Shown here: positions 1 through 7,004 of the stretch, one piece after another
Layout: each line of letters opens with the position of its first letter
Numbering within the stretch: position 1 is the first letter of the stretch
Source of the DNA: CALISC01 sp963545195
Lineage (GTDB): Bacteria > Bacillota_I > Bacilli_A > Acholeplasmatales > Acholeplasmataceae
Direction: 5' to 3'
DNA: 29,893 nucleotides
NCBI GenBank assembly: GCA_963545195.1
Contig: CAUUIA010000005.1
Coordinates: 1-29,893, forward strand
Notes under the pieces: model-generated
Database searches by the model: none
What the model was told of the DNA's origin: nothing
Seen by the model: only the letters and a program-made list of their open reading frames with translations
Position numbers and translations under genes: made by a program

Positions 1-929
1 AAATTGTCTCTAAGTTGGGCAACAGTTAGTTCAATTAGTCTTTGTTTTGGTAAGTTAAACTCAACTTGCAAAGGAGCACCTTCCATATTAGTGCAGTATT
101 CAAGTTCATACGGTTGCATAAACTCAAAGTTACGAGAACAGTCTGAAGAGACAGTCACGTAGTCATCTAAGTTAATATCTACGTATTTTTCAAAGAAAGT
201 TTGCGGAGTTAAATTGCGTTCAATGTGGTATTTTTTGTCTTTATCGGTGTATTCAAAGTCAAACTTTTCAATTGGCGCCGGCATTGAACTAGAAATCACT
301 TTAAAAGCATCTAAAAATGCTTTTTCTCTAAGTTCTTTATTTAATTCAACTTTACCTGCCTTGAAATTACTTTGAGCGTCTGCTGCGTATTTTTTGGCAA
401 TCAAAGTAATTAAACTTTGCATATGGTGTGTATTTGAAGTTTGGGCGTTTTCAGGTTGCACAGATTTTGGCACAATTCCGTATTTTTTAACTAGGTTAAC
501 AAAGTATTGCCAGTAGCCGCCGTCTCCAGTCAAGGGTTCGTTGATAAACATAAAGCGGCGATCTTCTGGGTCTAGACTTAAGTTTTTGTCAATTAGTGAA
601 AAAAAGTAATTGACTTTTTCCAGTAAATCATAGTATTGAAGGTAAGACTGAGAAAGTTCAAAACTCTCTAGTTTTAATTTTTTTGCTATTTGATATCTTA
701 AAAAAGTTAAACCTGAAAACATCCAGCAACGTCCAGATTGTTTTTGGTTAGAGATATTTAAAGCAGGGATGGAGTGCGAAAAATGAGTGCTAACAAGTTG
801 TTCGTTTTCTTGAACATAGACAACATCTGCTAATTTAGAGCGAACAAGAGCTCTTTTAATTGCACTAAGTTGTTTGTTTTTTGCAAAACTTTTGTTGTAT
901 TTTTGAAGTAGTTCTTTTGAAATTTCCAT
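1..929 (-). CDS. pepC: Aminopeptidase C (bleomycin hydrolase family, C1B), C-terminal part cut by window edge
   Basis: This is a cytoplasmic cysteine aminopeptidase that trims peptides to amino acids. The first 309 codons can be read from ATG at 929; the gene runs off the left edge. The catalytic cysteine lies in QSGRCWMFS, with Cys at residue 68, which is where PepC enzymes carry it (family knowledge). Further family features are the KYG segment followed by a threonine/serine-rich stretch, and the GQLRDN-like end (here AQLRDN) that normally precedes the His part of the active site. The His and Asn of the catalytic triad lie outside the window. The start is preceded by GGAAA with a spacing of about 8. 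It begins 2 nt after the stop of the 63-residue gene, so the two are probably cotranscribed. A peptide-scavenging role fits a host-dependent bacterium (inference). Confidence 0.93.
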   Translation of the reverse strand, partial: MEISKELLQKYNKSFAKNKQLSAIKRALVRSKLADVVYVQENEQLVSTHFSHSIPALNISNQKQSGRCWMFSGLTFLRYQIAKKLKLESFELSQSYLQYYDLLEKVNYFFSLIDKNLSLDPEDRRFMFINEPLTGDGGYWQYFVNLVKKYGIVPKSVQPENAQTSNTHHMQSLITLIAKKYAADAQSNFKAGKVELNKELREKAFLDAFKVISSSMPAPIEKFDFEYTDKDKKYHIERNLTPQTFFEKYVDINLDDYVTVSSDCSRNFEFMQPYELEYCTNMEGAPLQVEFNLPKQRLIELTVAQLRDN

Positions 930-931
930 AA

Positions 932-1123
932 TTATTTTCCAACTGGAGTTAAAATACCTTGGTCAATTGCCTCTGGATAAGGGTATTTTTCTTCACGCAT
1001 TCTAGCAAAAATTACGTAAATTAAACCATGTTCATAGTCTATTCTAGTAACCACTCCATAACTTCTTTCTTTTTCTACTTTGACTTTTTGGCCAATTAGT
1101 TTTTTGTCTTCTATTCTATCCAT
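932..1123 (-). CDS. Small KOW/SH3-like protein of unknown function (63 aa)
   Basis: This is a complete small gene with a strong AGAGGT ribosome binding site about 8 nt before ATG and its own extended -10 upstream. The protein has the pattern LIGQKVK, then YGVVTRI, then LIYVIFA, then KYPYPEAIDQGIL. This resembles a short beta-barrel module seen in many Firmicutes proteins, of the type G-x-V-x-H-x-x-x-G-x-G-x-V followed by F-x-YP-x-AF-x-x-GFL. It has no catalytic residues, signal peptide or membrane segment. It lies directly before pepC with a 2 nt gap, so it is probably expressed with it. The function is unknown; nucleic-acid or protein binding is a guess from the fold resemblance only. Confidence 0.75.
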   Translation of the reverse strand: MDRIEDKKLIGQKVKVEKERSYGVVTRIDYEHGLIYVIFARMREEKYPYPEAIDQGILTPVGK

Positions 1124-1146
1124 AAATTAGTACCTCTTTGGTTTTA

Positions 1147-1155
1147 ATTTTACCA
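1147..1155 (-). promoter_or_regulatory. Extended -10 promoter for the 63-aa gene and pepC
   Basis: On the minus strand the sequence reads TGGTAAAAT, an extended -10 (TG-N-TAAAAT). It lies about 24 nt before the ATG of the 63-residue gene and downstream of the preceding gene's terminator. No convincing -35 box is seen at 17 nt. The predicted transcript would start near 1140 and carry the AGAGGT site. Confidence 0.5.
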
Positions 1156-1206
1156 CGAAACGCCCACTAAACCTAAAAAAAGACGGGTTTTTTGCGATTT
1201 TAAAAT

Positions 1207-1236
1207 AAAAAAACGAGATTTTTTAAATCTCGTTTT
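1207..1236 (-). terminator. Rho-independent terminator of the ktrA-RdgB/kinase-GGDEF/EAL-like operon
   Basis: There is a perfect 12-bp inverted repeat (AAAACGAGATTT at 1210-1221, AAATCTCGTTTT at 1225-1236) with a 3-nt loop. Read on the minus strand it is followed by a T run. The TAA stop codon of the 1000-residue gene lies in the loop and descending arm, so the terminator overlaps the coding end. Confidence 0.9.
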
Positions 1237-4225
1237 CATTGTCTAACACAGGTTTTTGGGCTTGGGTTTCTTGCATTTTGCTAAATATTTCGCTAACCGA
1301 AATTGGCGCGAATAACTTGCCTTGGAAACAAAGGTCTTTGATTTTTTTAATTGAGTTAAACTCTTCTTTTTTAGTTAAGTCTTTGACAATCAAATAAGAG
1401 TTGATTTTTTTAGTTTCAAGAGCAAACATCTTGATAAACTCAGTAAAGCGAATACCATCTGTGTATCTTTGAACTACTCCTTGAAAACCGTATCTTAAGT
1501 ACGCCGAGATATTTTTGGTAAATACTTTATGTTTGCTTTGTTCAAGGTTTTGCTTGAAGTTTTCAACTACGCCAGGCAGTTCTTCTTCGTTTGGAAATAA
1601 AAAGCAAATGTGCGGAGCTAGATATTTGTATTTCAGTTTGTTTACTTGTTTTTTAAGCTCTGTAGACATTAAGGACTCTTTAGACAATGGTAAAAGAACA
1701 TCAAAAATTTGTCTGAACTTTTCAGTCGCTATATTTAAAGCGCTTACTACTTCTTTAAATAAAATTAGGTCAATTTCTACAGCCTTGCGGTGTTTTTTTG
1801 CAATTTCTTTAATTTCTTTAAAATCCAGGTCAAAGCCGTCTAGACTAAAGCCAGCTTGGTAGAGCGCAACATTTTTGTTTTCATCAACTATTGGCAAAAG
1901 CATTAACTTCAACTTATCTGGGTAGTTTAATATAAGTTTAATAACGTCGTCTTCAAAAATATCTTGGTGCAAGTCTTCTTTTTCAAAAATATGGAAAACT
2001 TTACCATTTGTTTTAGCAAGGTTTAAAGCAAGATCTGCAAATCTATAGATTTTTTTAAAAGTTTTGTTGTAAGTCGCAGTTGGATATCTAAGTGCAGAGG
2101 CTGTAAATAAGAAGGTTAACTCTAAGCAGTTTTGTTTGCCGATGTTTTGCGTTCTTTTGCTTAGTTCGCTAAGCACATTGCTCAAGGCTCTGATGTCGTT
2201 AAAATCCACAAACAAAGCAAACTTGTTGTCTTGAATGAAGTAAATTAAGTCAGTGTTGAAAAACTCTTTTAAGACATCTAGAAATTCAGCGATATATTTT
2301 TCTTGTAGTTCAAGTGAGTAAAGGTGGCGGTTATCGAAGTTCAGTTCAATTAAAATTAAAGAAAACTTATCAATTAACTTACTTTGAAAAGCGCGTTCAA
2401 GTTCTGTGTGTGAATAGAGCCCATATATATTGTTGATCTTTGCGGTTTCCGCCAATGTATTAATTGTGCTTTGTTCTTCGTCTATGTCTAAAACTACTGA
2501 AAAGACCACAACTTTACCAAACAAATCAACAGAACTTGCAAGTTCCATGACTTGTTTTTTTCTGAGTCTATACTTTTGTTTTAGTGAGTTTCCCGGTTTT
2601 AAACTACAAGTTAAAAATTCTTTTTTATAGCTAATTTTGTCGCTACCCACAATTTGCGTGCAGTATTGGTCTAACGTAGTTGTCTCAACTCCGTCTAAAA
2701 GCGTGCGCATTCCTGTGCTTAGATGAATCTGCTCGTCTATGTAGTATTTAAACGCCAGAGTTGAGTTTTCTTTTAAAGTCGTAAATAAGTTAGTAATTTG
2801 TTTTAGTTTAATTAAGTTTTTGTCTTTTTCAAAAACATCTAAAATAAGCGCTGAAAGCAATTTAAAGTAAGAGTACTCACTTTCTTGAAAGTTATGACTT
2901 TGCACAATAAACTTTAAGTTTTTACTTAAAGAAAAACAGTAAAGCGTCTGGTATTCAGACGAGTAAGGACTGCCGGTTAGCGGGTTTTTAAACTCAGCTA
3001 AATCGCCTTGTCGGTATATTTTATCAAAGTTAACTTGAACTAGTTTGCTAAAAGCAGTATCGGCTAACTGAATGTCTTCAATATCTTTGTTGTAAAGTCT
3101 TTCTTTTTTGTAGTTATATAAAGTTTGATTTTTTAAAATCACTAAATCAGCCGCCGGCACTAAAGCCTCGCTTTTGATTAAAAGACTACGAAGGGTTTCT
3201 CTTAAATTCAGGTCTTGCGGAATTTTGGCGTAAAAAGTCATGACGTCAAAAAAGTTTTGATAAACTCTAGCTTCAACTTTTATGGCTTTTTCTTTCACTT
3301 CAAAGTTCGGTTTGGAATTTTCTTGAAGTGAAATAACTGGCTCTTCGTCAAGGTTTAACTTAGTTGTTTTGTCTTTCTTTTGTTGAAACTTAGCGATGCG
3401 TTTCGCTGTTTTTTCTTCATTGTTGCGCTGTGAGTTTGCTTTAAAAAACTTAAGTTGTGCTTCTAGAAACATTAAAATTAAGTCATTGTCTGCTAACTTT
3501 AAAATGTCTTTTTCGTATTCTGACTGAATAATATCAGCGCGGTGGTTGTTTTGTTCACTAACTGCAATACAATAGTGGTAAACTTGTGAAATTACTTTAT
3601 ATTGGCCCATACTTTTGCAGTCTTTTAAAACTTGCTTTAATTCGTCAACCCAACCAAGTGCGAATAGCAATTTAAGTTCTTGCTCAAAGTCACGCTCATC
3701 AAACCTGGAGTTGGCTTGATTTAAATAGTCATAGGCTAGGTCTAATTTGTTTTGACTAACAAAAAAAGAAACTAGTTCTTTTAAATAGTATCTAGCGTAG
3801 GTTTCTGGTAAATCTGATTTTTTTAGCTCTGAAATTACTTTATCTGAGTCAAACTTTTGTTCTAATTTGAGTAAGTTTACTTCTAGATAAACTAAATCAA
3901 AGTCAACTTTGTAGCCGTATTTTTCTTTAATTTTTAAAAAAATCTCGCGAGCATTTACTGCGCTGCCACTTCTTAAATACGCCCAAAACCAATTAGTTAA
4001 AAAAAGCAGGTATTCTTTTTCTTCAGCTTCCTTGAACTTTGGCCATACGGAGTTTGAAACTTCGATTGCTTCTTTGTGTTTGTGGTTTTCTAAAAGTATT
4101 TCTTGCATGAAAAAAACCGCACGGCGATAGTCTTGTAAAGAAATTGTGTTTTTATCTAAAAAAGACTTAATGATATAAACTGTGTCTACTGTGCGTTCAA
4201 GTAGCAGTAATTTTTCTATATTCAT
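1223..4225 (-). CDS. TPR/GAF/PAS protein with catalytically dead GGDEF- and EAL-like domains (1000 aa)
   Basis: No signal peptide or membrane helix is visible, so it is probably a cytoplasmic signalling scaffold. Domains read from the sequence: a helical TPR-like repeat region at about 1-275; a charged linker at 270-315; a GAF-like fold at about 320-475; and a PAS-like fold at about 485-585 ending in KYRLRKKQ...VVVFSVVLDID. A GGDEF-like domain at about 590-750 begins with NIYGLYSHTELE and ends ADLALNLAKTNGK; the GGDEF motif is replaced by QDNKF (665-669). An EAL-like domain at about 755-985 has LLPIV where active enzymes have YQPIV, QAG in place of EAL, KDLT where EGVE is expected, and a retained QGKLFAPIS near the end. 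The acidic metal-binding residues of both enzymes are gone, so c-di-GMP synthesis or breakdown is very unlikely; nucleotide binding or protein scaffolding is possible (inference). The ATG overlaps the upstream stop (ATGA) and has GAGG 7 nt before it. Domain assignment is by eye. Confidence 0.8.
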   Translation of the reverse strand: MNIEKLLLLERTVDTVYIIKSFLDKNTISLQDYRRAVFFMQEILLENHKHKEAIEVSNSVWPKFKEAEEKEYLLFLTNWFWAYLRSGSAVNAREIFLKIKEKYGYKVDFDLVYLEVNLLKLEQKFDSDKVISELKKSDLPETYARYYLKELVSFFVSQNKLDLAYDYLNQANSRFDERDFEQELKLLFALGWVDELKQVLKDCKSMGQYKVISQVYHYCIAVSEQNNHRADIIQSEYEKDILKLADNDLILMFLEAQLKFFKANSQRNNEEKTAKRIAKFQQKKDKTTKLNLDEEPVISLQENSKPNFEVKEKAIKVEARVYQNFFDVMTFYAKIPQDLNLRETLRSLLIKSEALVPAADLVILKNQTLYNYKKERLYNKDIEDIQLADTAFSKLVQVNFDKIYRQGDLAEFKNPLTGSPYSSEYQTLYCFSLSKNLKFIVQSHNFQESEYSYFKLLSALILDVFEKDKNLIKLKQITNLFTTLKENSTLAFKYYIDEQIHLSTGMRTLLDGVETTTLDQYCTQIVGSDKISYKKEFLTCSLKPGNSLKQKYRLRKKQVMELASSVDLFGKVVVFSVVLDIDEEQSTINTLAETAKINNIYGLYSHTELERAFQSKLIDKFSLILIELNFDNRHLYSLELQEKYIAEFLDVLKEFFNTDLIYFIQDNKFALFVDFNDIRALSNVLSELSKRTQNIGKQNCLELTFLFTASALRYPTATYNKTFKKIYRFADLALNLAKTNGKVFHIFEKEDLHQDIFEDDVIKLILNYPDKLKLMLLPIVDENKNVALYQAGFSLDGFDLDFKEIKEIAKKHRKAVEIDLILFKEVVSALNIATEKFRQIFDVLLPLSKESLMSTELKKQVNKLKYKYLAPHICFLFPNEEELPGVVENFKQNLEQSKHKVFTKNISAYLRYGFQGVVQRYTDGIRFTEFIKMFALETKKINSYLIVKDLTKKEEFNSIKKIKDLCFQGKLFAPISVSEIFSKMQETQAQKPVLDNENEI

Positions 4226-5670
4226 TTCAAGTCCTCAATTGCCTCAATTGCCTCAATTGCATTTTTAACTTCGTTATTTAAATAGCTCTCAATTTCTTGC
4301 CAATTTAAATTAAACAAATTTGCGTTTTCACTATCTTTTTTAAAATTAGCCACTGCATTCCAAAAAAGCATCTGAAAAAGGCGAGCAAATAAAACAGCCT
4401 TAATTTCTGTTTTTGTCGGTTCTTTTTCAAAATAAAGCGCAAAAACTTCTTTAATTTTAGTTAAACTAAGCCCTGCAAAACTAGCGATATCTTCAATTGG
4501 ATATCCTGTTCTAGTAAACTCAAAATCAGAAATTAAAGGTTTTGCTAAATATTTGTCTACCAAAATATTGTCAGCCTGAAAATCACCGTGAATTTGACAA
4601 GGTGAAAATTTAGAAAACAATTCTTTGTGTTCTGCTTTAAATAACTCATATCCTTTTTGAAAAACTAAATTATTGGAAATAGAACTAGACATTCCTATTG
4701 CTTTATCAAGACGCGCAATATAGTCAAAAGACTCTACTTTTTGAATTTGATGAAGGGTTTTTAGTCTAAAAACTACTTCCTTTAAGTCAGTTTTAGACCC
4801 TAAAGTAGTCTCTATATATTTAGAGATTTTAATTCCAGTATCTGGGTTGTGATAAAAAGTTTCAGGGCAAATTGAGTTTTTTTCGGCAATCTCTAGTATC
4901 TTTTCTTCGTCAGTATATGAAATAAACGGATAAAGTGGAAACCCTGGGATGCGAATAGTGTAGGGTTTTCCAAACAACTGAAACTTAAAAACAAAGTTTT
5001 GACGACCCTTATCTAGTCTGTCTATATATTCAGGTTCAAGTCCAAAGGTGTCTTTAATAAAGGTGCTAGCAGTTTTTTTTGGGTCAAATAAAAAAGTTTT
5101 GTCCTTAATTGATTTTATTAACTTAGAAATTGCTTGCCCGCGGTGCGAAATTTTATTTTTTTCGTCTACAGAAAACTCACAAAAAGCACGCTTAGCACCG
5201 CGCGGCCAAAAAATGTTGTCATATAAAAAAGTATTTTTAACAAACTCTGTGCGTGGTTTGACCTCACCTTTAATATCACCATCAAAGTACCTAGCCTCAC
5301 CGTTGAAATAAAGACAAAGCACCACTTTAAACGACGCTTTTTTACTTAAACTAGCAAGTTTTTCAAATAACTGTTTTCCCTGGTCTTTAAAAATTTCTGC
5401 TTCTTTTCTTTTAGTTTCAACCCCAGGATAGCCAGCAAGTGCTAATATTTCTAAACCTGAGTCGTCAGCAATTGTCGGCAAATGATACTTATTGAAAAAA
5501 TAACGCGCTTTGATTAACGCGTTTTCTTGAAAAGTTTTTCCAGATTCTTCAATTTTAGCTTGGTCATTTAAATCAGTTAAAGAAATTATTTCAAACTCAG
5601 TATTTAAAAAAAACGCTTTAATTTCTTTAACTTTGTTTAAATTATGACTTGCAAAAAGCAGTTTAGTCAT
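4222..5670 (-). CDS. RdgB/HAM1 XTP-dITP pyrophosphatase fused to a choline-kinase/APH-type kinase
   Basis: This single 482-codon frame holds two enzymes. Residues 1-195 are the RdgB/HAM1 fold, which removes XTP, dITP and ITP from the nucleotide pool. It shows ASHNLNKVKE at the start, ADDSGL (68-73) and SHRGQA (175-180); the usual PG-x-x-SARY is altered to PGVETKR. Residues 205-470 are a kinase of the choline kinase/LicA and aminoglycoside phosphotransferase superfamily: a GRQNFVF ATP-lid region, YTIRIPG, the catalytic loop HGDFQADN (361-368, Asp363 and Asn368) and the metal-binding DFE (382-384). No stop or internal RBS splits the halves. The kinase most resembles choline/ethanolamine kinases, but the substrate is not certain. 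The gene overlaps ktrA by 8 nt and the next gene by 4 nt. Its end carries three copies of a 9-nt repeat that encode AIEAIEAIE. Confidence 0.9.
   Translation of the reverse strand: MTKLLFASHNLNKVKEIKAFFLNTEFEIISLTDLNDQAKIEESGKTFQENALIKARYFFNKYHLPTIADDSGLEILALAGYPGVETKRKEAEIFKDQGKQLFEKLASLSKKASFKVVLCLYFNGEARYFDGDIKGEVKPRTEFVKNTFLYDNIFWPRGAKRAFCEFSVDEKNKISHRGQAISKLIKSIKDKTFLFDPKKTASTFIKDTFGLEPEYIDRLDKGRQNFVFKFQLFGKPYTIRIPGFPLYPFISYTDEEKILEIAEKNSICPETFYHNPDTGIKISKYIETTLGSKTDLKEVVFRLKTLHQIQKVESFDYIARLDKAIGMSSSISNNLVFQKGYELFKAEHKELFSKFSPCQIHGDFQADNILVDKYLAKPLISDFEFTRTGYPIEDIASFAGLSLTKIKEVFALYFEKEPTKTEIKAVLFARLFQMLFWNAVANFKKDSENANLFNLNWQEIESYLNNEVKNAIEAIEAIEDLK
4233..4259. repeat. Three tandem 9-nt repeats (CCTCAATTG) at the RdgB-kinase gene end
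   Basis: Three exact copies of CCTCAATTG lie back to back. On the minus strand each unit contains TTGAGG, a Shine-Dalgarno-like core. The sequence directly after the array, GAGGACTTGAAATG, supplies the RBS of the next gene. The unit keeps the frame and encodes repeated AIE residues. Confidence 0.9.
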
Positions 5671-6322
5671 TTAAGATTTCTTGAAATTTACTGATTTTGT
5701 TTTGCTCACAAAGCACTATTACTACATCGTTTTTCTCTAAAACTTCGTTTTTAGAAGGCATTTTGGCCACACCTGCTCTGCGAATTAGCACAATGTTTAC
5801 CGAGTAAGTCTCTGGAAATTGTAGTTCTCTTAAAGTTTTTCCGTCAAAACGGTCGGTATTGACACTTACTTCGTAAACTCCGTAGTTTTGGTCAAGTGCA
5901 TAGTGTTCCAGCACGTTTTGCCAAATGATTTTTCGAACAGTTTGTTTACTTGCGATGTTATCTGGATAAATCGTAACCGAGGCTCCAAGCATTTTGGCAA
6001 TTCGCTCCTGATATTCATTGGTAACCTGACAAATAATATTTGTCATTCCTAAATCTTTTAAGATAGTTACAATAATCATCGCGGTGTCAAAGTGAGTTGG
6101 AAATGAAACCACAGCCCAGTCAGCGTGGCCAAGTCCAAGGTCTTTGTAGATGTCTGCAGTTGTCAAAACACCAGTTGCAGCGTGTTCAACAAAAGGCTCA
6201 ACTCTCAAAGTTTTTTCACTAGTTTGGTCAAGTGCAATTACGATATGTCCGTTTTCAGACAAGTCTTTGCAAATTGTTTGCCCGAAATTATCAAGGCCTA
6301 CTACTAAGATAGTTTTTTTCAC
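5663..6322 (-). CDS. ktrA: KtrA/TrkA-type potassium channel regulatory subunit (RCK)
   Basis: This is a cytoplasmic gating ring subunit that controls a KtrB-type K+ transporter in response to bound nucleotide (family knowledge). The 219 residues are the usual length for KtrA. Residues 1-125 form the RCK_N Rossmann domain with the dinucleotide motif GLDNFGQ (9-15) and an acidic residue (D32) at the end of the second strand. Residues 140-219 form the RCK_C ligand domain. The start is GTG at 6322, supported by GAGGT 8 nt upstream, and the next residues MKKTILVVG fit the family. No ktrB membrane partner is present in the window, so it must lie elsewhere. It is the first gene of a minus-strand operon with an extended -10 upstream, and it overlaps the RdgB-kinase gene by 8 nt. 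Confidence 0.93.
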   Translation of the reverse strand: MKKTILVVGLDNFGQTICKDLSENGHIVIALDQTSEKTLRVEPFVEHAATGVLTTADIYKDLGLGHADWAVVSFPTHFDTAMIIVTILKDLGMTNIICQVTNEYQERIAKMLGASVTIYPDNIASKQTVRKIIWQNVLEHYALDQNYGVYEVSVNTDRFDGKTLRELQFPETYSVNIVLIRRAGVAKMPSKNEVLEKNDVVIVLCEQNKISKFQEILND

Positions 6323-6371
6323 GATAAATACCTCAATTTGTTTCTTTAAAATAAATTAAAAAGACGGCTAT

Positions 6372-6380
6372 ATTATAACA
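6372..6380 (-). promoter_or_regulatory. Extended -10 promoter of the ktrA operon
   Basis: The minus strand reads TGTTATAAT, a perfect TATAAT with TG one base upstream. The transcript would start near 6365 and carry a leader of about 43 nt with GAGGT. No clear -35 is seen. It faces away from the plus-strand promoter at 6399. Confidence 0.65.
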
Positions 6381-6398
6381 AAGCCTAAGTTTATTTAG

Positions 6399-6404
6399 TA
6401 TAAT
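6399..6404 (+). promoter_or_regulatory. Promoter -10 (TATAAT) of the envelope gene block; near-leaderless start
   Basis: A perfect TATAAT ends 8 nt before the ATG at 6413. The expected start site, about 7 nt after the box, falls at 6411-6413. No Shine-Dalgarno sequence lies between, so the mRNA is predicted to be leaderless or to have a leader of one to two nucleotides. Confidence 0.6.
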
Positions 6405-6412
6405 TAGTTGAT

Positions 6413-6973
6413 ATGTTTAAAGAAAAAAGAAGTTATTATATTTTAATCACATCAATAATTTTGGCAGTTACAATTGGCTTTAGTTTTATTAAAAGTCCAA
6501 CTAATTATAACCTTTTAGTTTGCTATATAGTTGCCAAGTCTATATTTGGAGTTAACTTAATTGCTGCCACTATTGGACTTTATTTTTATAAGTTTGAAAA
6601 AAATATGGACGATATTTTGTATTCAGTCGCGGGATTTTTGATGTTAATTCCTTTTTACATCAATTTATTTGATCCAACTAAGACTTTTTCGTTAATTTTG
6701 GCAATCGCCTTTATTATAGTTGGCGTTTCTTCTATCGCTATCGCTGTTCCTTTTTGTTTAACTACAACCTGGAAAGTTCATGAAAAACAACTAATGAACA
6801 CTTATAAACAAGCAAAACCCCAAGAGGCTGAAAGCAATTTAATTGAACCTGAAGTTATTGAAACTACCAATATAGATTCAAATGTCGTTGAAAGCCGATC
6901 AAATGAAAGCGAAGTTATAGAAGTCGAAACTGAAGAACTAGAAACAAATGATACAGAAGCAGCACTAAATTAG
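6413..6973 (+). CDS. Four-helix membrane protein with acidic C-terminal tail, function unknown
   Basis: The protein has 186 residues. Four hydrophobic segments are visible at about 8-26, 33-58, 67-85 and 91-115, followed by a soluble tail from about 120. The tail is strongly acidic and rich in Glu, Asn and Thr, with recurring E-x-E-V-I-E patterns. Both ends are likely cytoplasmic, given the basic N-terminus (FKEKR) and the lysines after the last helix. I do not recognise a family. The gene has a perfect TATAAT 8 nt before its ATG and no RBS. It is followed 31 nt later by the CPBP protease gene on the same strand, so it probably leads an operon for envelope proteins. The low-complexity tail could bind a basic partner, which is only a guess. 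Confidence 0.75.
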   Translation: MFKEKRSYYILITSIILAVTIGFSFIKSPTNYNLLVCYIVAKSIFGVNLIAATIGLYFYKFEKNMDDILYSVAGFLMLIPFYINLFDPTKTFSLILAIAFIIVGVSSIAIAVPFCLTTTWKVHEKQLMNTYKQAKPQEAESNLIEPEVIETTNIDSNVVESRSNESEVIEVETEELETNDTEAALN

Positions 6974-7004
6974 CCAGAAAACTCAAAAGTAAGGAGCGCC
7001 AATA

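Noticed and set aside
1166..1190. AAACC/GGTTT weak hairpin upstream of the 63-residue gene as an attenuator or riboswitch
   Set aside because: Only five base pairs with a long loop, and it lies upstream of the predicted transcript start.
1223..4225. Active diguanylate cyclase or c-di-GMP phosphodiesterase
   Set aside because: The acidic metal ligands of both GGDEF and EAL sites are replaced, so only the folds are claimed.
4233..4259. CRISPR-like repeat
   Set aside because: Units are 9 nt, directly adjacent without spacers and in coding frame.
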